From an uncultured Eubacteriales bacterium (GTDB taxonomy: Bacteria > Bacillota > Clostridia > TANB77 > CAG-508): a stretch of 55,756 nt of DNA. The position numbers and the translations under genes are program-made. Shown here piece by piece: positions 6,527 to 14,579 of this stretch (position 1 is its first letter; each line of letters opens with the position of its first letter). The DNA is taken from the NCBI GenBank assembly GCA_905203305.1, contig CAJKVH010000009.1, positions 1 to 55,756 on the forward strand, given 5' to 3'. The notes beneath the pieces were generated by a model that saw only the letters and a program-made list of their open reading frames with translations, was not told the origin of the DNA and ran no database searches.

Positions 6527-7177
6527 ATGCCAAGAAAAGCACAAGAATTAAATAAAAGAGAAAAAGCAATACTAAAATTTATAGAAAAGAAAATAAAAGA
6601 AGATGGATATCCACCATCAGTAAGAGAAATTGGAAAAGCAGTAGGATTAAGTTCAACAGCAACAGTCCATGGATATATAGCAAAACTAAGAGAAAAAGGA
6701 TACATAAAAAAAGAAGATAAAAAAGGAAGAACTTTAAAGCTATTAAAAGGTGGAAATGGAGAACCAATAGAAGAAACACAAAAGAACTTTTATGCTGAAA
6801 AAGAATTAATAGATGTGCCACTAGTTGGAAAAATAACAGCTGGAATGCCAATACTAGCAGTAGAGAATGTAACAGACACATTCCCAATACCTATAGACTT
6901 TGTTGGAAGTTCAGAATGCTTTATGCTTACTGTAAGAGGAGAAAGCATGATAGAAGCAGGAATATTAGATGGGGATTTAATCTTGGTAAGAAAACAATCA
7001 GATGCAATAAATGGACAAATTGTTGTAGCATTAATAGAAGATGAAGCAACAGTAAAAACCTTTTATAAAGAAAAAGATCATATAAGATTACAACCAGAAA
7101 ACCCAACAATGGATCCTATAATAGTGCCAGACTGCAAGATATTAGGAAAAGTAATAGGTGTATTCAGAAAAATGTAA
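6527..7177 (+). CDS. lexA: LexA, SOS-response repressor and self-cleaving protease
   Basis: This 216-aa protein represses DNA-damage genes and is inactivated by RecA-stimulated self-cleavage. Residues 1-65 are a winged HTH (KREKAILKFIEKKIKEDGYP, PSVREIGKAVGLSSTATVHG). The cleavage site Ala105-Gly106 lies in KITAGMP. The catalytic Ser140 is in RGESMIEAGI and the Lys177 in EATVKTF, giving the full Ser-Lys dyad of the S24 family. The start ATG 6527 follows GGAGAG by about 7 nt, and the longer upstream frame includes the promoter and is not used. Two cell-envelope genes follow at short distance, so lexA may head an operon. Confidence 0.97.
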   Translation: MPRKAQELNKREKAILKFIEKKIKEDGYPPSVREIGKAVGLSSTATVHGYIAKLREKGYIKKEDKKGRTLKLLKGGNGEPIEETQKNFYAEKELIDVPLVGKITAGMPILAVENVTDTFPIPIDFVGSSECFMLTVRGESMIEAGILDGDLILVRKQSDAINGQIVVALIEDEATVKTFYKEKDHIRLQPENPTMDPIIVPDCKILGKVIGVFRKM

Positions 7178-7203
7178 TAAAAGTTTAGGAAAAGGAGAAA
7201 TTA

Positions 7204-8142
7204 ATGTCAAAGAAAACTTCTAAACACACAAAGAAAAAAATCAATAACAACAAAAGCTATAAAAAAATAGCTTTTGTTGTTATACTTTTATTAATAATTA
7301 TTATTGGAATAAAAAATTCTAAAAAAGAAACAAAAAATGAACAAACAGAGTTAATATTAAATAACGAAAATATAACAAACGAATTAAGTGATGGAATACT
7401 AATGCAAAATGAAGAAATATATATAAGTTTTAATGATGTACAAAAATTTATAGATAACACTATATATAAAGAAGAAGGAACAGATCTAATAATAACAACA
7501 AGTCCTAAAAAAGTAGCAACATTTAAAGAGGGGCAAGACACTATAAATATAAATGGCTCAAGTCAAAAGGAAAAAAATATAGTTATAAAAGAAGATGATA
7601 AAGATTATATTGCAATTTCAGAATTAGAAAATGTATATGATTATGAATTCAAATATGTTTCAGCAAGCAATATAATTACAATTGACAGTTTGAACAAAAA
7701 ATTTGTAAAGGTATATGCAAAGAAAAAAATAAAAGTAAAAGAAGAAAACAAGCTATTTTCCAAAACAATAGATAAAGTAGAAAAAGGAAATTGGGTAGTA
7801 TTTATTGGAAAAGAAAATGGAATGGCCAAAATAAGAACACAAAGTGGAAAAATAGGATATGTAAAAGAAAAATATTTAGATAATTATGTAACAGAAAGAG
7901 AAGACTTAAATGAAAGCACAGATCAAACAGGAAATGAGCTAGAATATGATATATCAAAAAAAGATATAACAACATATGAAAAAAGAGAAAATATTATAAA
8001 TTTAATATTGCAAGAAGCAATAAAAAATGGTAAGATGTATGTGAAAATCATATACAATGGAACAGAAGAGGCAAATTATAATAGATTTAAAATCGAAAGT
8101 GTTCCACTACTAAATGAATGTGGAATAAAAGTAGAATTTTAA
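7204..8142 (+). CDS. Membrane-anchored SH3-domain cell-wall protein
   Basis: This is a 312-aa protein with a basic N-terminus, one membrane anchor (KIAFVVILLLIIIIGIKN, about residues 21-38) and an extracellular part. Residues about 55-165 resemble the copper-amine-oxidase N-terminal-type repeat used in Clostridia wall proteins (ISFNDVQKFIDNTIY, YIAISELENVYDYEFKY). Residues about 170-230 form a bacterial SH3 domain (KKIKVKEENKLFSKTIDKVE, GNWVVFIGKENGMAKIRTQ, GKIGYVKEKYL). Related proteins often carry a GH18 domain after these; here only about 80 residues remain, so it is short. It lies 26 nt after lexA and 16 nt before mltG, suggesting co-transcription and a role in wall binding. Confidence 0.72.
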   Translation: MSKKTSKHTKKKINNNKSYKKIAFVVILLLIIIIGIKNSKKETKNEQTELILNNENITNELSDGILMQNEEIYISFNDVQKFIDNTIYKEEGTDLIITTSPKKVATFKEGQDTININGSSQKEKNIVIKEDDKDYIAISELENVYDYEFKYVSASNIITIDSLNKKFVKVYAKKKIKVKEENKLFSKTIDKVEKGNWVVFIGKENGMAKIRTQSGKIGYVKEKYLDNYVTEREDLNESTDQTGNELEYDISKKDITTYEKRENIINLILQEAIKNGKMYVKIIYNGTEEANYNRFKIESVPLLNECGIKVEF

Positions 8143-8158
8143 AGAAAGAGGAAATACA

Positions 8159-9286
8159 ATGAAGAAAAAAGGATTTATAATATTAGGAATAGTATTTTTA
8201 GTAATAATATTGATAATAATATCATCAATAATTTGGTATCATTTATCAATAAAGCAACCAAATAAAAGCACTGATCAAGATTTACAAGCAGTTGTAGAAA
8301 TAAAAACAGGGACAAGTACAAAAGATATATTAAAAATTTTAAAAGAAGATGGTGTAATAAAAAACGAATTTGCATCAAAAATTTATATAGCATTACATGA
8401 TGTAAGAAATCTTCAAGCAGGTAAATATTTATTTACAGGAAATGAAACATTACCTCAAGTATTAGATACAATATCATCAGGAAAAGTAATGGATGAAACA
8501 GTAACAATCACATTTCTTGAAGGAAAAAATATGCGTTATGTAGCGTCAACAATAGCAGAAAAAACAAACAATACAACAAATGATGTATACAAATTATTAG
8601 AAGACAAAGATTATATAACGTCAATTATAGATAAATACTGGTTTTTAACAGATAAGGTTGAAAATCAAGCAATATATTATCCTTTAGAGGGATACTTATA
8701 TCCAGATACATACAGTTTCGAAAACAAGGATGTAACAGTAAAAGAAATATTTGAAAAAATGTTAGATAAGATGGACAAAGTATTAACAAAATATAAAGGA
8801 TCAAGTACAGTTGGAACATATTCAGCACATGATATATTAACAATTGCATCAATTATAGAATTAGAAGGAAACAATAGTGAAAATAGAGCTAAAATTGCAA
8901 GAGTAATATATAATAGACTAGCTGCTAATATGCCAATAGGAAGTGATGTAACTACATATTATGCAATAAAGGTTGATATGGGAGAAAGAGACTTATATGC
9001 AAAAGAAATAAATACATATAATGCTTATAATACAAGAGGACCTAATATGGAAGGAAAGTTACCAGTTGGACCAATTGCTAGTGTATCAGAAGAAGCTATA
9101 AAAGCGGCATTGATGCCATCAGATGGGGATTATTTATATTTTGTAGCAGATAAAAATGGAGATATATATTTTTCAGGAACGTATGAACAACATCAAGAAA
9201 CAATAGCAACATTAAAGAAAAAGGGATTATGGTTTGAATATGATTCAAATAATACAACTACAAATACAAGTAATGTAGTAAATTAA
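8159..9286 (+). CDS. mltG: Endolytic murein transglycosylase MltG
   Basis: This 375-aa enzyme cleaves nascent peptidoglycan glycan strands near the membrane and sets strand length. It has an N-terminal membrane anchor (residues 5-27), a LysM-like region (VVEIKTGTSTKDILKILKE) and the YceG/MltG catalytic domain. The latter has PLEGYLYPDTYSF, the catalytic Glu in ILTIASIIELEG, RAKIARVIYNRL, NTYNAYNTRGP and PVGPIASVS, all family hallmarks. Length is normal. It follows the SH3 protein by 16 nt and ends at a strong terminator. Confidence 0.95.
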   Translation: MKKKGFIILGIVFLVIILIIISSIIWYHLSIKQPNKSTDQDLQAVVEIKTGTSTKDILKILKEDGVIKNEFASKIYIALHDVRNLQAGKYLFTGNETLPQVLDTISSGKVMDETVTITFLEGKNMRYVASTIAEKTNNTTNDVYKLLEDKDYITSIIDKYWFLTDKVENQAIYYPLEGYLYPDTYSFENKDVTVKEIFEKMLDKMDKVLTKYKGSSTVGTYSAHDILTIASIIELEGNNSENRAKIARVIYNRLAANMPIGSDVTTYYAIKVDMGERDLYAKEINTYNAYNTRGPNMEGKLPVGPIASVSEEAIKAALMPSDGDYLYFVADKNGDIYFSGTYEQHQETIATLKKKGLWFEYDSNNTTTNTSNVVN

Positions 9287-9337
9287 AAGAATATGCAAGT
9301 ATAAATGGTATTTATACTTGCATATTCTTTATTTTTG
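9286..9337 (+). terminator. Terminator after mltG
   Basis: A 21-bp perfect stem (starting AAAGAATATGCAAGT) with a 3-nt loop and T-rich tail begins at the last base of the mltG stop codon. Confidence 0.9.
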
Positions 9338-9419
9338 TGATATTGTGTAAACAGAATAATTAGTACTTTTTATAAATATAATTAATACTAAACAACATAA
9401 AAAGGAGCGTGTTTACGCT

Positions 9420-10298
9420 ATGAAAAAAATTATATTTAAAGGCTGTGGAACAGCAATTGCAACACCATTTAATGAAGAAGGTGTAAATTTAAAAGAATTT
9501 TCGAAACTTGTAGAAAAACAAATTGAAGAAGGAGTAGATGCTTTAATAGTTTGTGGTACTACAGGAGAATCAGCAACAATGACAGAAGAAGAAAGATTAA
9601 AAACAATAGAATGTGCTGTAAAAGTTTCAAATGGAAGAGTTCCAATAATTGCAGGAACAGGATCAAATAATACAAAAGCAGTTATAGAAATGAACAAAAA
9701 AGTAGAAAAAATAGGAGTAGATGGAGTTTTAATAGTAACACCATACTATAACAAAACAACTCAAGAAGGATTAATTAAGCATTATACTATGATTTCAAAA
9801 AATACAAAATTACCAATTATATTATATAATGTACCAAGTAGAACAGGAGTAAATATAAAACCAGAAACTGCGTATGAATTATCAAAAATAGAAAATATAG
9901 TTGCAATAAAAGAAGCAAGTGGAGATTTATCTCAAATTGCAAAACTTGCAAATCTATGTAGAGAAAATTTAAATATATATTCAGGAAATGACGACCAAGT
10001 TATTCCTATTTTATCATTAGGAGGAATAGGAGTTATTTCAGTACTTTCAAATGTTAGAACAAAATATACACATGAAATGTGTGAAAGTTATTTTAATGGA
10101 GATGTAATGAAAGCTGCAAAAATGCAAATTGATGCAATTCCATTAATAAATGCACTATTTTCAGAAGTAAATCCAATACCAGTAAAGGAAGCTTTAAATA
10201 TTTGTGGGTATGACTTTGGAGAGCCAAGATTGCCTTTAATACCTATTAGTGAACAAAACAAAAAAGTATTGGAAAAATGTTTAAAAGAATTAAATTAG
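9420..10298 (+). CDS. dapA: 4-hydroxy-tetrahydrodipicolinate synthase
   Basis: This 292-aa enzyme condenses pyruvate with aspartate semialdehyde, the first committed step to lysine and meso-diaminopimelate. It is a TIM barrel with GTTGESATM (substrate loop), YNVPSRTG (catalytic Tyr), the Schiff-base Lys in VAIKEASG near residue 161, and GNDDQVIPIL. Length is typical. AAGGAG lies 12-13 nt before ATG 9420, slightly long spacing. It is grouped with dapB, so the pair supplies peptidoglycan precursor and, in sporulating relatives, dipicolinate. Confidence 0.97.
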   Translation: MKKIIFKGCGTAIATPFNEEGVNLKEFSKLVEKQIEEGVDALIVCGTTGESATMTEEERLKTIECAVKVSNGRVPIIAGTGSNNTKAVIEMNKKVEKIGVDGVLIVTPYYNKTTQEGLIKHYTMISKNTKLPIILYNVPSRTGVNIKPETAYELSKIENIVAIKEASGDLSQIAKLANLCRENLNIYSGNDDQVIPILSLGGIGVISVLSNVRTKYTHEMCESYFNGDVMKAAKMQIDAIPLINALFSEVNPIPVKEALNICGYDFGEPRLPLIPISEQNKKVLEKCLKELN

Positions 10299-10394
10299 AA
10301 GAAAATGGAAAAGAGATAGTTACTCTTTTCCATTGTATTGTTAGTTTAAAGATGCTATAATAAAAACTGAACAACATAACAAGGAGATTTTAAA

Positions 10395-10889
10395 GTGATA
10401 AAGGACATCAGAAAAATACTACAAGATAAAGATTTTATTATGATAATTTCAGATTTATTAGATCAAGAAAAGGTCCAAGAAATGAAACATTATAGACAAC
10501 ATTATAATATAAATTGTTTTGAACATTGTTTATTTGTTTCATATAATACATATTTAATTTGCAAAAAACATCATTTAGATTATATATCAGGGGCAAGAGC
10601 AGGAATGTTACATGACTTATTTTTATATGATTGGAGAAAACGAGAAAATGGAAGAAGGGGGTTACACGCATATACCCATCCTAAAGTAGCATTAAAGCAT
10701 GCTTCGACATTTTTTAACCTAAATGATAAAGAAAAAGATATGATATTAAAACACATGTGGCCAGTAACACCTGCTTTTCCAAAATATAAAGAAACATTTG
10801 TAATAACATTTGTAGACAAATATTTTGCAGTAGCAGAGGCTTTTATAAAAACAAATAATAATAAAGAAAAGGAGAAGATAACGAAATGA
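10395..10889 (+). CDS. HD-domain phosphohydrolase
   Basis: This is a 164-aa protein with the metal-binding HD pattern: His in NCFEHCLFVSYN, the His-Asp pair in ARAGMLHDLFLYDW, then HPKVALKHA and a late Asp in TFVDKY. Such proteins hydrolyse phosphate esters, nucleotides or cyclic dinucleotides; the substrate cannot be told. GTG 10395 is used, with AAGGAG 8 nt upstream. Its stop overlaps the dapB start by 4 nt (ATGA), so it is translationally coupled to dapB, although no role in lysine synthesis is known for it. Confidence 0.87.
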   Translation: MIKDIRKILQDKDFIMIISDLLDQEKVQEMKHYRQHYNINCFEHCLFVSYNTYLICKKHHLDYISGARAGMLHDLFLYDWRKRENGRRGLHAYTHPKVALKHASTFFNLNDKEKDMILKHMWPVTPAFPKYKETFVITFVDKYFAVAEAFIKTNNNKEKEKITK

Positions 10890-11635
10890 TAGAAGTAATG
10901 GTTAATGGATGCAATGGAAAAATGGGACAAATTGTAAGTCAATTAGTTGATAAAAACGAAAATATGGTGCTAAAATGTGGTGCAGATAAAGAAAACACAG
11001 GACTTTTACCATATCCGGTATATACAGACTTAAGTAAAATAGAAGAAAAACCAGGTGTAATAATAGATTTTTCAGTACCTGTTGCAACTTTTGGAGTTCT
11101 GGAATACGCTAAAAAGAATAACGTTCCAGTTGTAATTGCAACAACAGGTTTTACAGGTGAAGAAGAAAAAAAAATAATGGAATATTCAAATTATATTCCA
11201 GTTTTCAAATCTGCAAATATGTCATTTAGTATAAATATGTTTCAACACATTTTAAAAGAAATTGCACCAAAATTAAAAGGTGACGACGTAGAAATAATAG
11301 AAACACATCATAATAGAAAGATAGATAGCCCAAGTGGAACAGCTAAGATGCTTGCTGATACAGTAAATGAAGCCCTAGGTGGAGATTATTATATAGAATA
11401 TGATAGACATAGTAAGCATGAAAAAAGAGGAGAAAAAGAAATTGGAATTTCTTCAATTCGTGGTGGAAATATAGTTGGAGAGCATACTGTAAAATTCTTT
11501 GGAGAATCAGAAACATTTGAAATAACACATACATCATATTCTAGAAATGTATTTGCAGAAGGAGCAATAAAAGCAGCAGAATATATTTGTGGAAAAGAAA
11601 AAGGATTTTATAACATGGATGATTTAGTAAAATAA
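10886..11635 (+). CDS. dapB: 4-hydroxy-tetrahydrodipicolinate reductase
   Basis: This 249-aa enzyme reduces the DapA product with NAD(P)H. The N-terminal Rossmann motif is VNGCNGKMGQIV, TTGFTGEEE lies near the nicotinamide site, and EIIETHHNRKIDSPSGTA holds the catalytic His-His and Lys. A C-terminal helix with FAEGAIKAAEYI completes the fold. Length is typical. It overlaps the HD gene by 4 nt and is the last gene of the dapA-HD-dapB unit. Confidence 0.97.
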   Translation: MIEVMVNGCNGKMGQIVSQLVDKNENMVLKCGADKENTGLLPYPVYTDLSKIEEKPGVIIDFSVPVATFGVLEYAKKNNVPVVIATTGFTGEEEKKIMEYSNYIPVFKSANMSFSINMFQHILKEIAPKLKGDDVEIIETHHNRKIDSPSGTAKMLADTVNEALGGDYYIEYDRHSKHEKRGEKEIGISSIRGGNIVGEHTVKFFGESETFEITHTSYSRNVFAEGAIKAAEYICGKEKGFYNMDDLVK

Positions 11636-11636
11636 T

Positions 11637-11665
11637 TTGATTTTTGTTTCAAAATATAGTATAAT
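11637..11665 (+). promoter_or_regulatory. Promoter after dapB
   Basis: TTGATT (11637-11642), 17-nt spacer and TATAAT (11660-11665). It starts a transcript with an untranslated leader of about 85 nt. Confidence 0.65.
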
Positions 11666-11687
11666 GAAAAACATGCAACAATGCGCG

Positions 11688-11748
11688 TTGCACCGAAGGA
11701 CCGGAAAAGTTCGGAGGTGCAAACCTCCGGATAAGTATTAAAAGGAGG
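11688..11748 (+). promoter_or_regulatory. Structured leader with competing hairpins near the RBS
   Basis: TTGCACC (11688-11694) can pair with GGTGCAA (11716-11722). Alternatively CGGAGGT (11712-11718) pairs with ACCTCCG (11723-11729) around a GCAA tetraloop. The two are mutually exclusive. In the first state CCTCC (11724-11728) is free to pair with the GGAGG ribosome-binding site (11744-11748). This is a plausible on/off leader; no known riboswitch class is recognised. Confidence 0.45.
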
Positions 11749-11757
11749 AATAAGACA

Positions 11758-12015
11758 ATGAGGGAACGGAAAAATTTGTATCCAACTGCAGAAGAGTTTG
11801 GAGGAGCTACAAAATATCCAATTAAGTCAGATGAGGAAATTCTGGCGAAAATGAAGGATGCAAAGAAGAAAAAAAGAAAATGGGCTTTTTTTAGAGGAGC
11901 ACGTATTTCAAAAGATTCCTACAAGCAACTTGTAAAAAAAGGATTCAAGGTGGATGTCTATGAAGATGAGTGGAATATACCTTGTTTTCATATAAGTTGG
12001 TATGAAAAAATGTAA
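11758..12015 (+). CDS. Small basic protein, function unknown
   Basis: This is an 85-aa protein with AAAGGAGG about 9 nt before ATG 11758. It is Lys-rich in the middle (KMKDAKKKKRKW) and ends with YEDEWNIPCFHISWYE; no known domain is recognised and there is no membrane segment. Codon use is less AT-biased than the neighbours (GCG, CTG, AAG, GTG), and codon 4 is an in-frame CGG (11767-11769). A +1 step there would give a different 31-residue product, so this ORF is expressed only if CGG is read as a sense codon. It is a stand-alone unit with its own promoter, structured leader and terminator. Confidence 0.65.
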   Translation: MRERKNLYPTAEEFGGATKYPIKSDEEILAKMKDAKKKKRKWAFFRGARISKDSYKQLVKKGFKVDVYEDEWNIPCFHISWYEKM

Positions 12016-12057
12016 AAAATCCCAGTGTCATTTTTATATGGCACTGGGATTTTTTTA
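12015..12057 (+). terminator. Terminator after the 85-aa gene
   Basis: The stem AAAATCCCAGTGTCAT / ATGGCACTGGGATTTT (one mismatch) with a short loop is followed by seven Ts. Confidence 0.88.
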
Positions 12058-12221
12058 TTAATAATATATTTTTGGTGCGTTAGCGGTACTTATTCGCGAA
12101 AAAATAGCCTGTTTTTTCTGCATATACTCCCACATTTAGCACAAAAAAATTTCCGTTTCATCAACTGTAGATTTAGTATAACATATATTTTATAAAAAGT
12201 GTACTCCCAAATTAAAATTTT

Positions 12222-12255
12222 TATAAAAATACCTAGAATCATTTATGACTCTAGG
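12222..12255 (-). terminator. Terminator for the minus-strand gene 12270-13061
   Basis: On the minus strand, CCTAGAGTC and a loop pair with GATTCTAGG, followed by TATTTTTATA. The stretch 12058-12221 between the two convergent terminators shows no gene. Confidence 0.7.
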
Positions 12256-12269
12256 TTGGATTTTATATT

Positions 12270-13061
12270 CTATTTCATTTCTGTTCCGCCCCATTCAACA
12301 ACTGTAAATCCAGTTCTCTCTGGTGTTGCTAATTCTTGTTCTTTAACTTCTATATATTCATCTAATGGTTTATATTGCATTAACACTCTTATCAATGTAT
12401 CTGGCTCAACAGACAATTCTAATGGCATATAGTTATTTATTTCTTCTATTGTTGCAAATCTTATGTAATTGTATGCATTGTTTTGCATTTTAGGTAACCA
12501 GTATATTATAAATTCTTGAGCTTCTTTTTCATTTAGTCCTAATATTTCAAGTTTTTCTTCTAGAAATCCTATAGTATCTTGTCCTTTTACTATAAATCCT
12601 TCTGTCATTTCTGGTTGTATCATGTCTTTTCCTTCCCAATATAATGCATAAAATTTTCTTTGTGTTTTTACATCAGTTAATATTCCATCTGATTCTGCTA
12701 CAACTTTCCATTCTTTTTTATATTCTGGATATGAACATGTTATTTTTTCTGGATTTCCTAATTTTACTGTTACCTCTGTTGTCTCTTGTGGGTATAAGTA
12801 AATTATTGGTTTTGCTGGAGCAATAGGATGGCGAATTGAACTATTAGTATTTTTATTATTTGAATTCACATTGTTTGTATTACCTGTACAATTATCTTCT
12901 GAAATTCTAGCATATACAATAATTCCAGTTATAGCTATTACAATAATAAGACTTATTATAATCCATAATTTCTTTTTATTGCTTTTGCCTTTATTAATAT
13001 TAGTTTTTTCATTTTTCAGATTTTCTTTTTCTAAATTATTTACTTCATTATTATTCTCCAT
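12270..13061 (-). CDS. Membrane-anchored protein with KPIIYLYP domain
   Basis: This is a 263-aa protein. The N-terminus is charged and Asn/Lys-rich, followed by one membrane helix (KKLWIIISLIIVIAITGIIV, about residues 31-50), an Asn/Ser linker, and an extracellular domain starting AKPIIYLYPQETTEVTVKL. The KPxIYLYP opening is a recurrent motif of an uncharacterised family of surface proteins; its function is unknown. The domain continues with SYPEYKKEWKV, FYALYWEGK and ends VVEWGGTEMK. The start ATG 13061 has AGAGGTG upstream, and the in-frame extension to 13112 is rejected. Confidence 0.75.
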   Translation of the reverse strand: MENNNEVNNLEKENLKNEKTNINKGKSNKKKLWIIISLIIVIAITGIIVYARISEDNCTGNTNNVNSNNKNTNSSIRHPIAPAKPIIYLYPQETTEVTVKLGNPEKITCSYPEYKKEWKVVAESDGILTDVKTQRKFYALYWEGKDMIQPEMTEGFIVKGQDTIGFLEEKLEILGLNEKEAQEFIIYWLPKMQNNAYNYIRFATIEEINNYMPLELSVEPDTLIRVLMQYKPLDEYIEVKEQELATPERTGFTVVEWGGTEMK

Positions 13062-13114
13062 AATCAACACCTCTACAATTATATTAACATTAAACATATA
13101 TTTTTGCAACATTT

Positions 13115-14020
13115 TTATAAATTTATAATTTTTTCCATAATATCTAAATCCTCTATTTTATTTATTCCAAAACATTTCTTGCCTAAATCTTTTATTGAAG
13201 CACCTAAATGGTACATTTCTTTATTATCTATTGCTATAAATCTGTCGTGGAATTTATTTGTTTTAGCAACTTTTAATATTGGATATTCTTTATTAAACTT
13301 TTGAATATCGATTTTTTGTATATTGCTTTTTTCTGATGTTAATATTACAACTTCTACATTCTTATTCTTTTTTGTAAGCATTTTTAAAACACTGTCATCT
13401 ATATAATTATCTATTATTAAAATTTTCTTATTTGCTTTTTTGATAATATCAATTATCAAACTGTATGCATCATATATTTGACCTTCAAAGAATATTTTTT
13501 GTTTAATATTTTCTTCATTTTGTAGTTGGTCAAATACTTTATCAAACTTTTTATCATGTTCTAATAATTTATATTCTACATTTGTTAATCTTTCAAATAA
13601 TTGTCCGTTTGAAGATATAAATCTTCTCATCTCTACAAAAGCTCTTATAATACTAATACTAACTTTTACAGCAATTTCATTTTTTAAAACTCCAGACAAC
13701 ATTGATATTCCTTGTTCAGTAAATACATATGGTAAATATTTTCTCGTGACATCTCCATTATTAACTTTTCTATTTAAGGTTCCAAATTGGAACCTTAAAT
13801 CTTGAAATTCACTTTCAGTTAATTGAAAACAAAAATCTTCAGGAAACCTATCTATATTTCTCTTTACTGCTTTATTTATATTTTTAGTTGTGTAATGATA
13901 TAACATTGCAACATCACTATCTAGCATTACTTGTTTTCCTCTTATAGTATATATTAAATTTTTTATTTTTTCATTTGATATGTTGTCTTGAACTACCAAA
14001 CTATTTATTTCATTTTCCAT
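13115..14020 (-). CDS. ORF6N-domain protein with C-terminal PLD-like domain
   Basis: This is a 301-aa protein. Residues about 15-110 match the ORF6N / KilA-N-type DNA-binding domain found in phage and mobile-element regulators (IYTIRGKQVMLDSDVAMLY, TKNINKAVKRNIDRFPEDFC, LTESEFQDLRFQ, LPYVFTEQGISMLSGVL). A helical linker follows. The C-terminus resembles a single phospholipase-D-like half (KILIIDNYIDDSVLKML, then NKFHDRFIAIDNKEMYHLG) with an HDRF motif in place of HxK. Such proteins may regulate or cut nucleic acid; the activity here is unknown. The start ATG 14020 has AAGGATG upstream. It neighbours a serine recombinase and belongs to an accessory block. Confidence 0.8.
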   Translation of the reverse strand: MENEINSLVVQDNISNEKIKNLIYTIRGKQVMLDSDVAMLYHYTTKNINKAVKRNIDRFPEDFCFQLTESEFQDLRFQFGTLNRKVNNGDVTRKYLPYVFTEQGISMLSGVLKNEIAVKVSISIIRAFVEMRRFISSNGQLFERLTNVEYKLLEHDKKFDKVFDQLQNEENIKQKIFFEGQIYDAYSLIIDIIKKANKKILIIDNYIDDSVLKMLTKKNKNVEVVILTSEKSNIQKIDIQKFNKEYPILKVAKTNKFHDRFIAIDNKEMYHLGASIKDLGKKCFGINKIEDLDIMEKIINL

Positions 14021-14105
14021 AATTTCACATCCTTTTATAACTACATATAGTTTAGAACATTTGTTTGTTATTGTCAAGTGTTTTCAATTATTTATATATT
14101 TTTCT

Positions 14106-14435
14106 CTATTGTTTTTGTAAAATAATACAATAAACATTATAAAATAACTCATATACAAAACTTTCTTTTTCTGTTTCATTCATTTCCATAACTTTTGATA
14201 ATATAAAAACATCCATATTATATTCTAAAATCACCATTCTATTTTTCTTATAACTTTTATCAAAAACACTCAAGAAATTTTTTAAAAGTTCAATCAAATT
14301 TTCTTTATCAATTTTTAATTTTATCATGTCACTTTCTAAAACAATTATAAACAATTTTAATTTATTTTCTATACTTAAAGTTTCAAAATATCTTACTAAA
14401 ATTTTTACTTTTTCACTATTATTTTTTAAAATCAT
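14106..14435 (-). CDS. Hypothetical helical protein
   Basis: This is a 109-aa Lys/Leu/Glu-rich protein with no recognised domain, signal or membrane segment (NSEKVKILVRYFETLSIENK, KENLIELLKNFLSVF, MNETEKESFVYELF). It lies between the ORF6N protein and the serine recombinase and reads in the same direction; it is likely part of the same mobile or accessory block. No clear ribosome-binding site is seen before the ATG at 14435, so the start is tentative. Confidence 0.5.
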   Translation of the reverse strand: MILKNNSEKVKILVRYFETLSIENKLKLFIIVLESDMIKLKIDKENLIELLKNFLSVFDKSYKKNRMVILEYNMDVFILSKVMEMNETEKESFVYELFYNVYCIILQKQ

Positions 14436-14579
14436 AATTTATTTTTCTCATTTTTTATATAGGGTTTGGGAATTAGTCCCATAATTCGAATTTTGACTAG
14501 GGAGGAAAAATTCAGTGCTTGATAGGATTCCAATAGGAGTACAAAAATCATTTAAAGCATAAATTTTTCCTGTCATTTT

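Noticed and set aside
14436..14579. Attachment site downstream of the recombinase
   Set aside because: The stretch contains short inverted motifs but no second copy was found elsewhere in the window.
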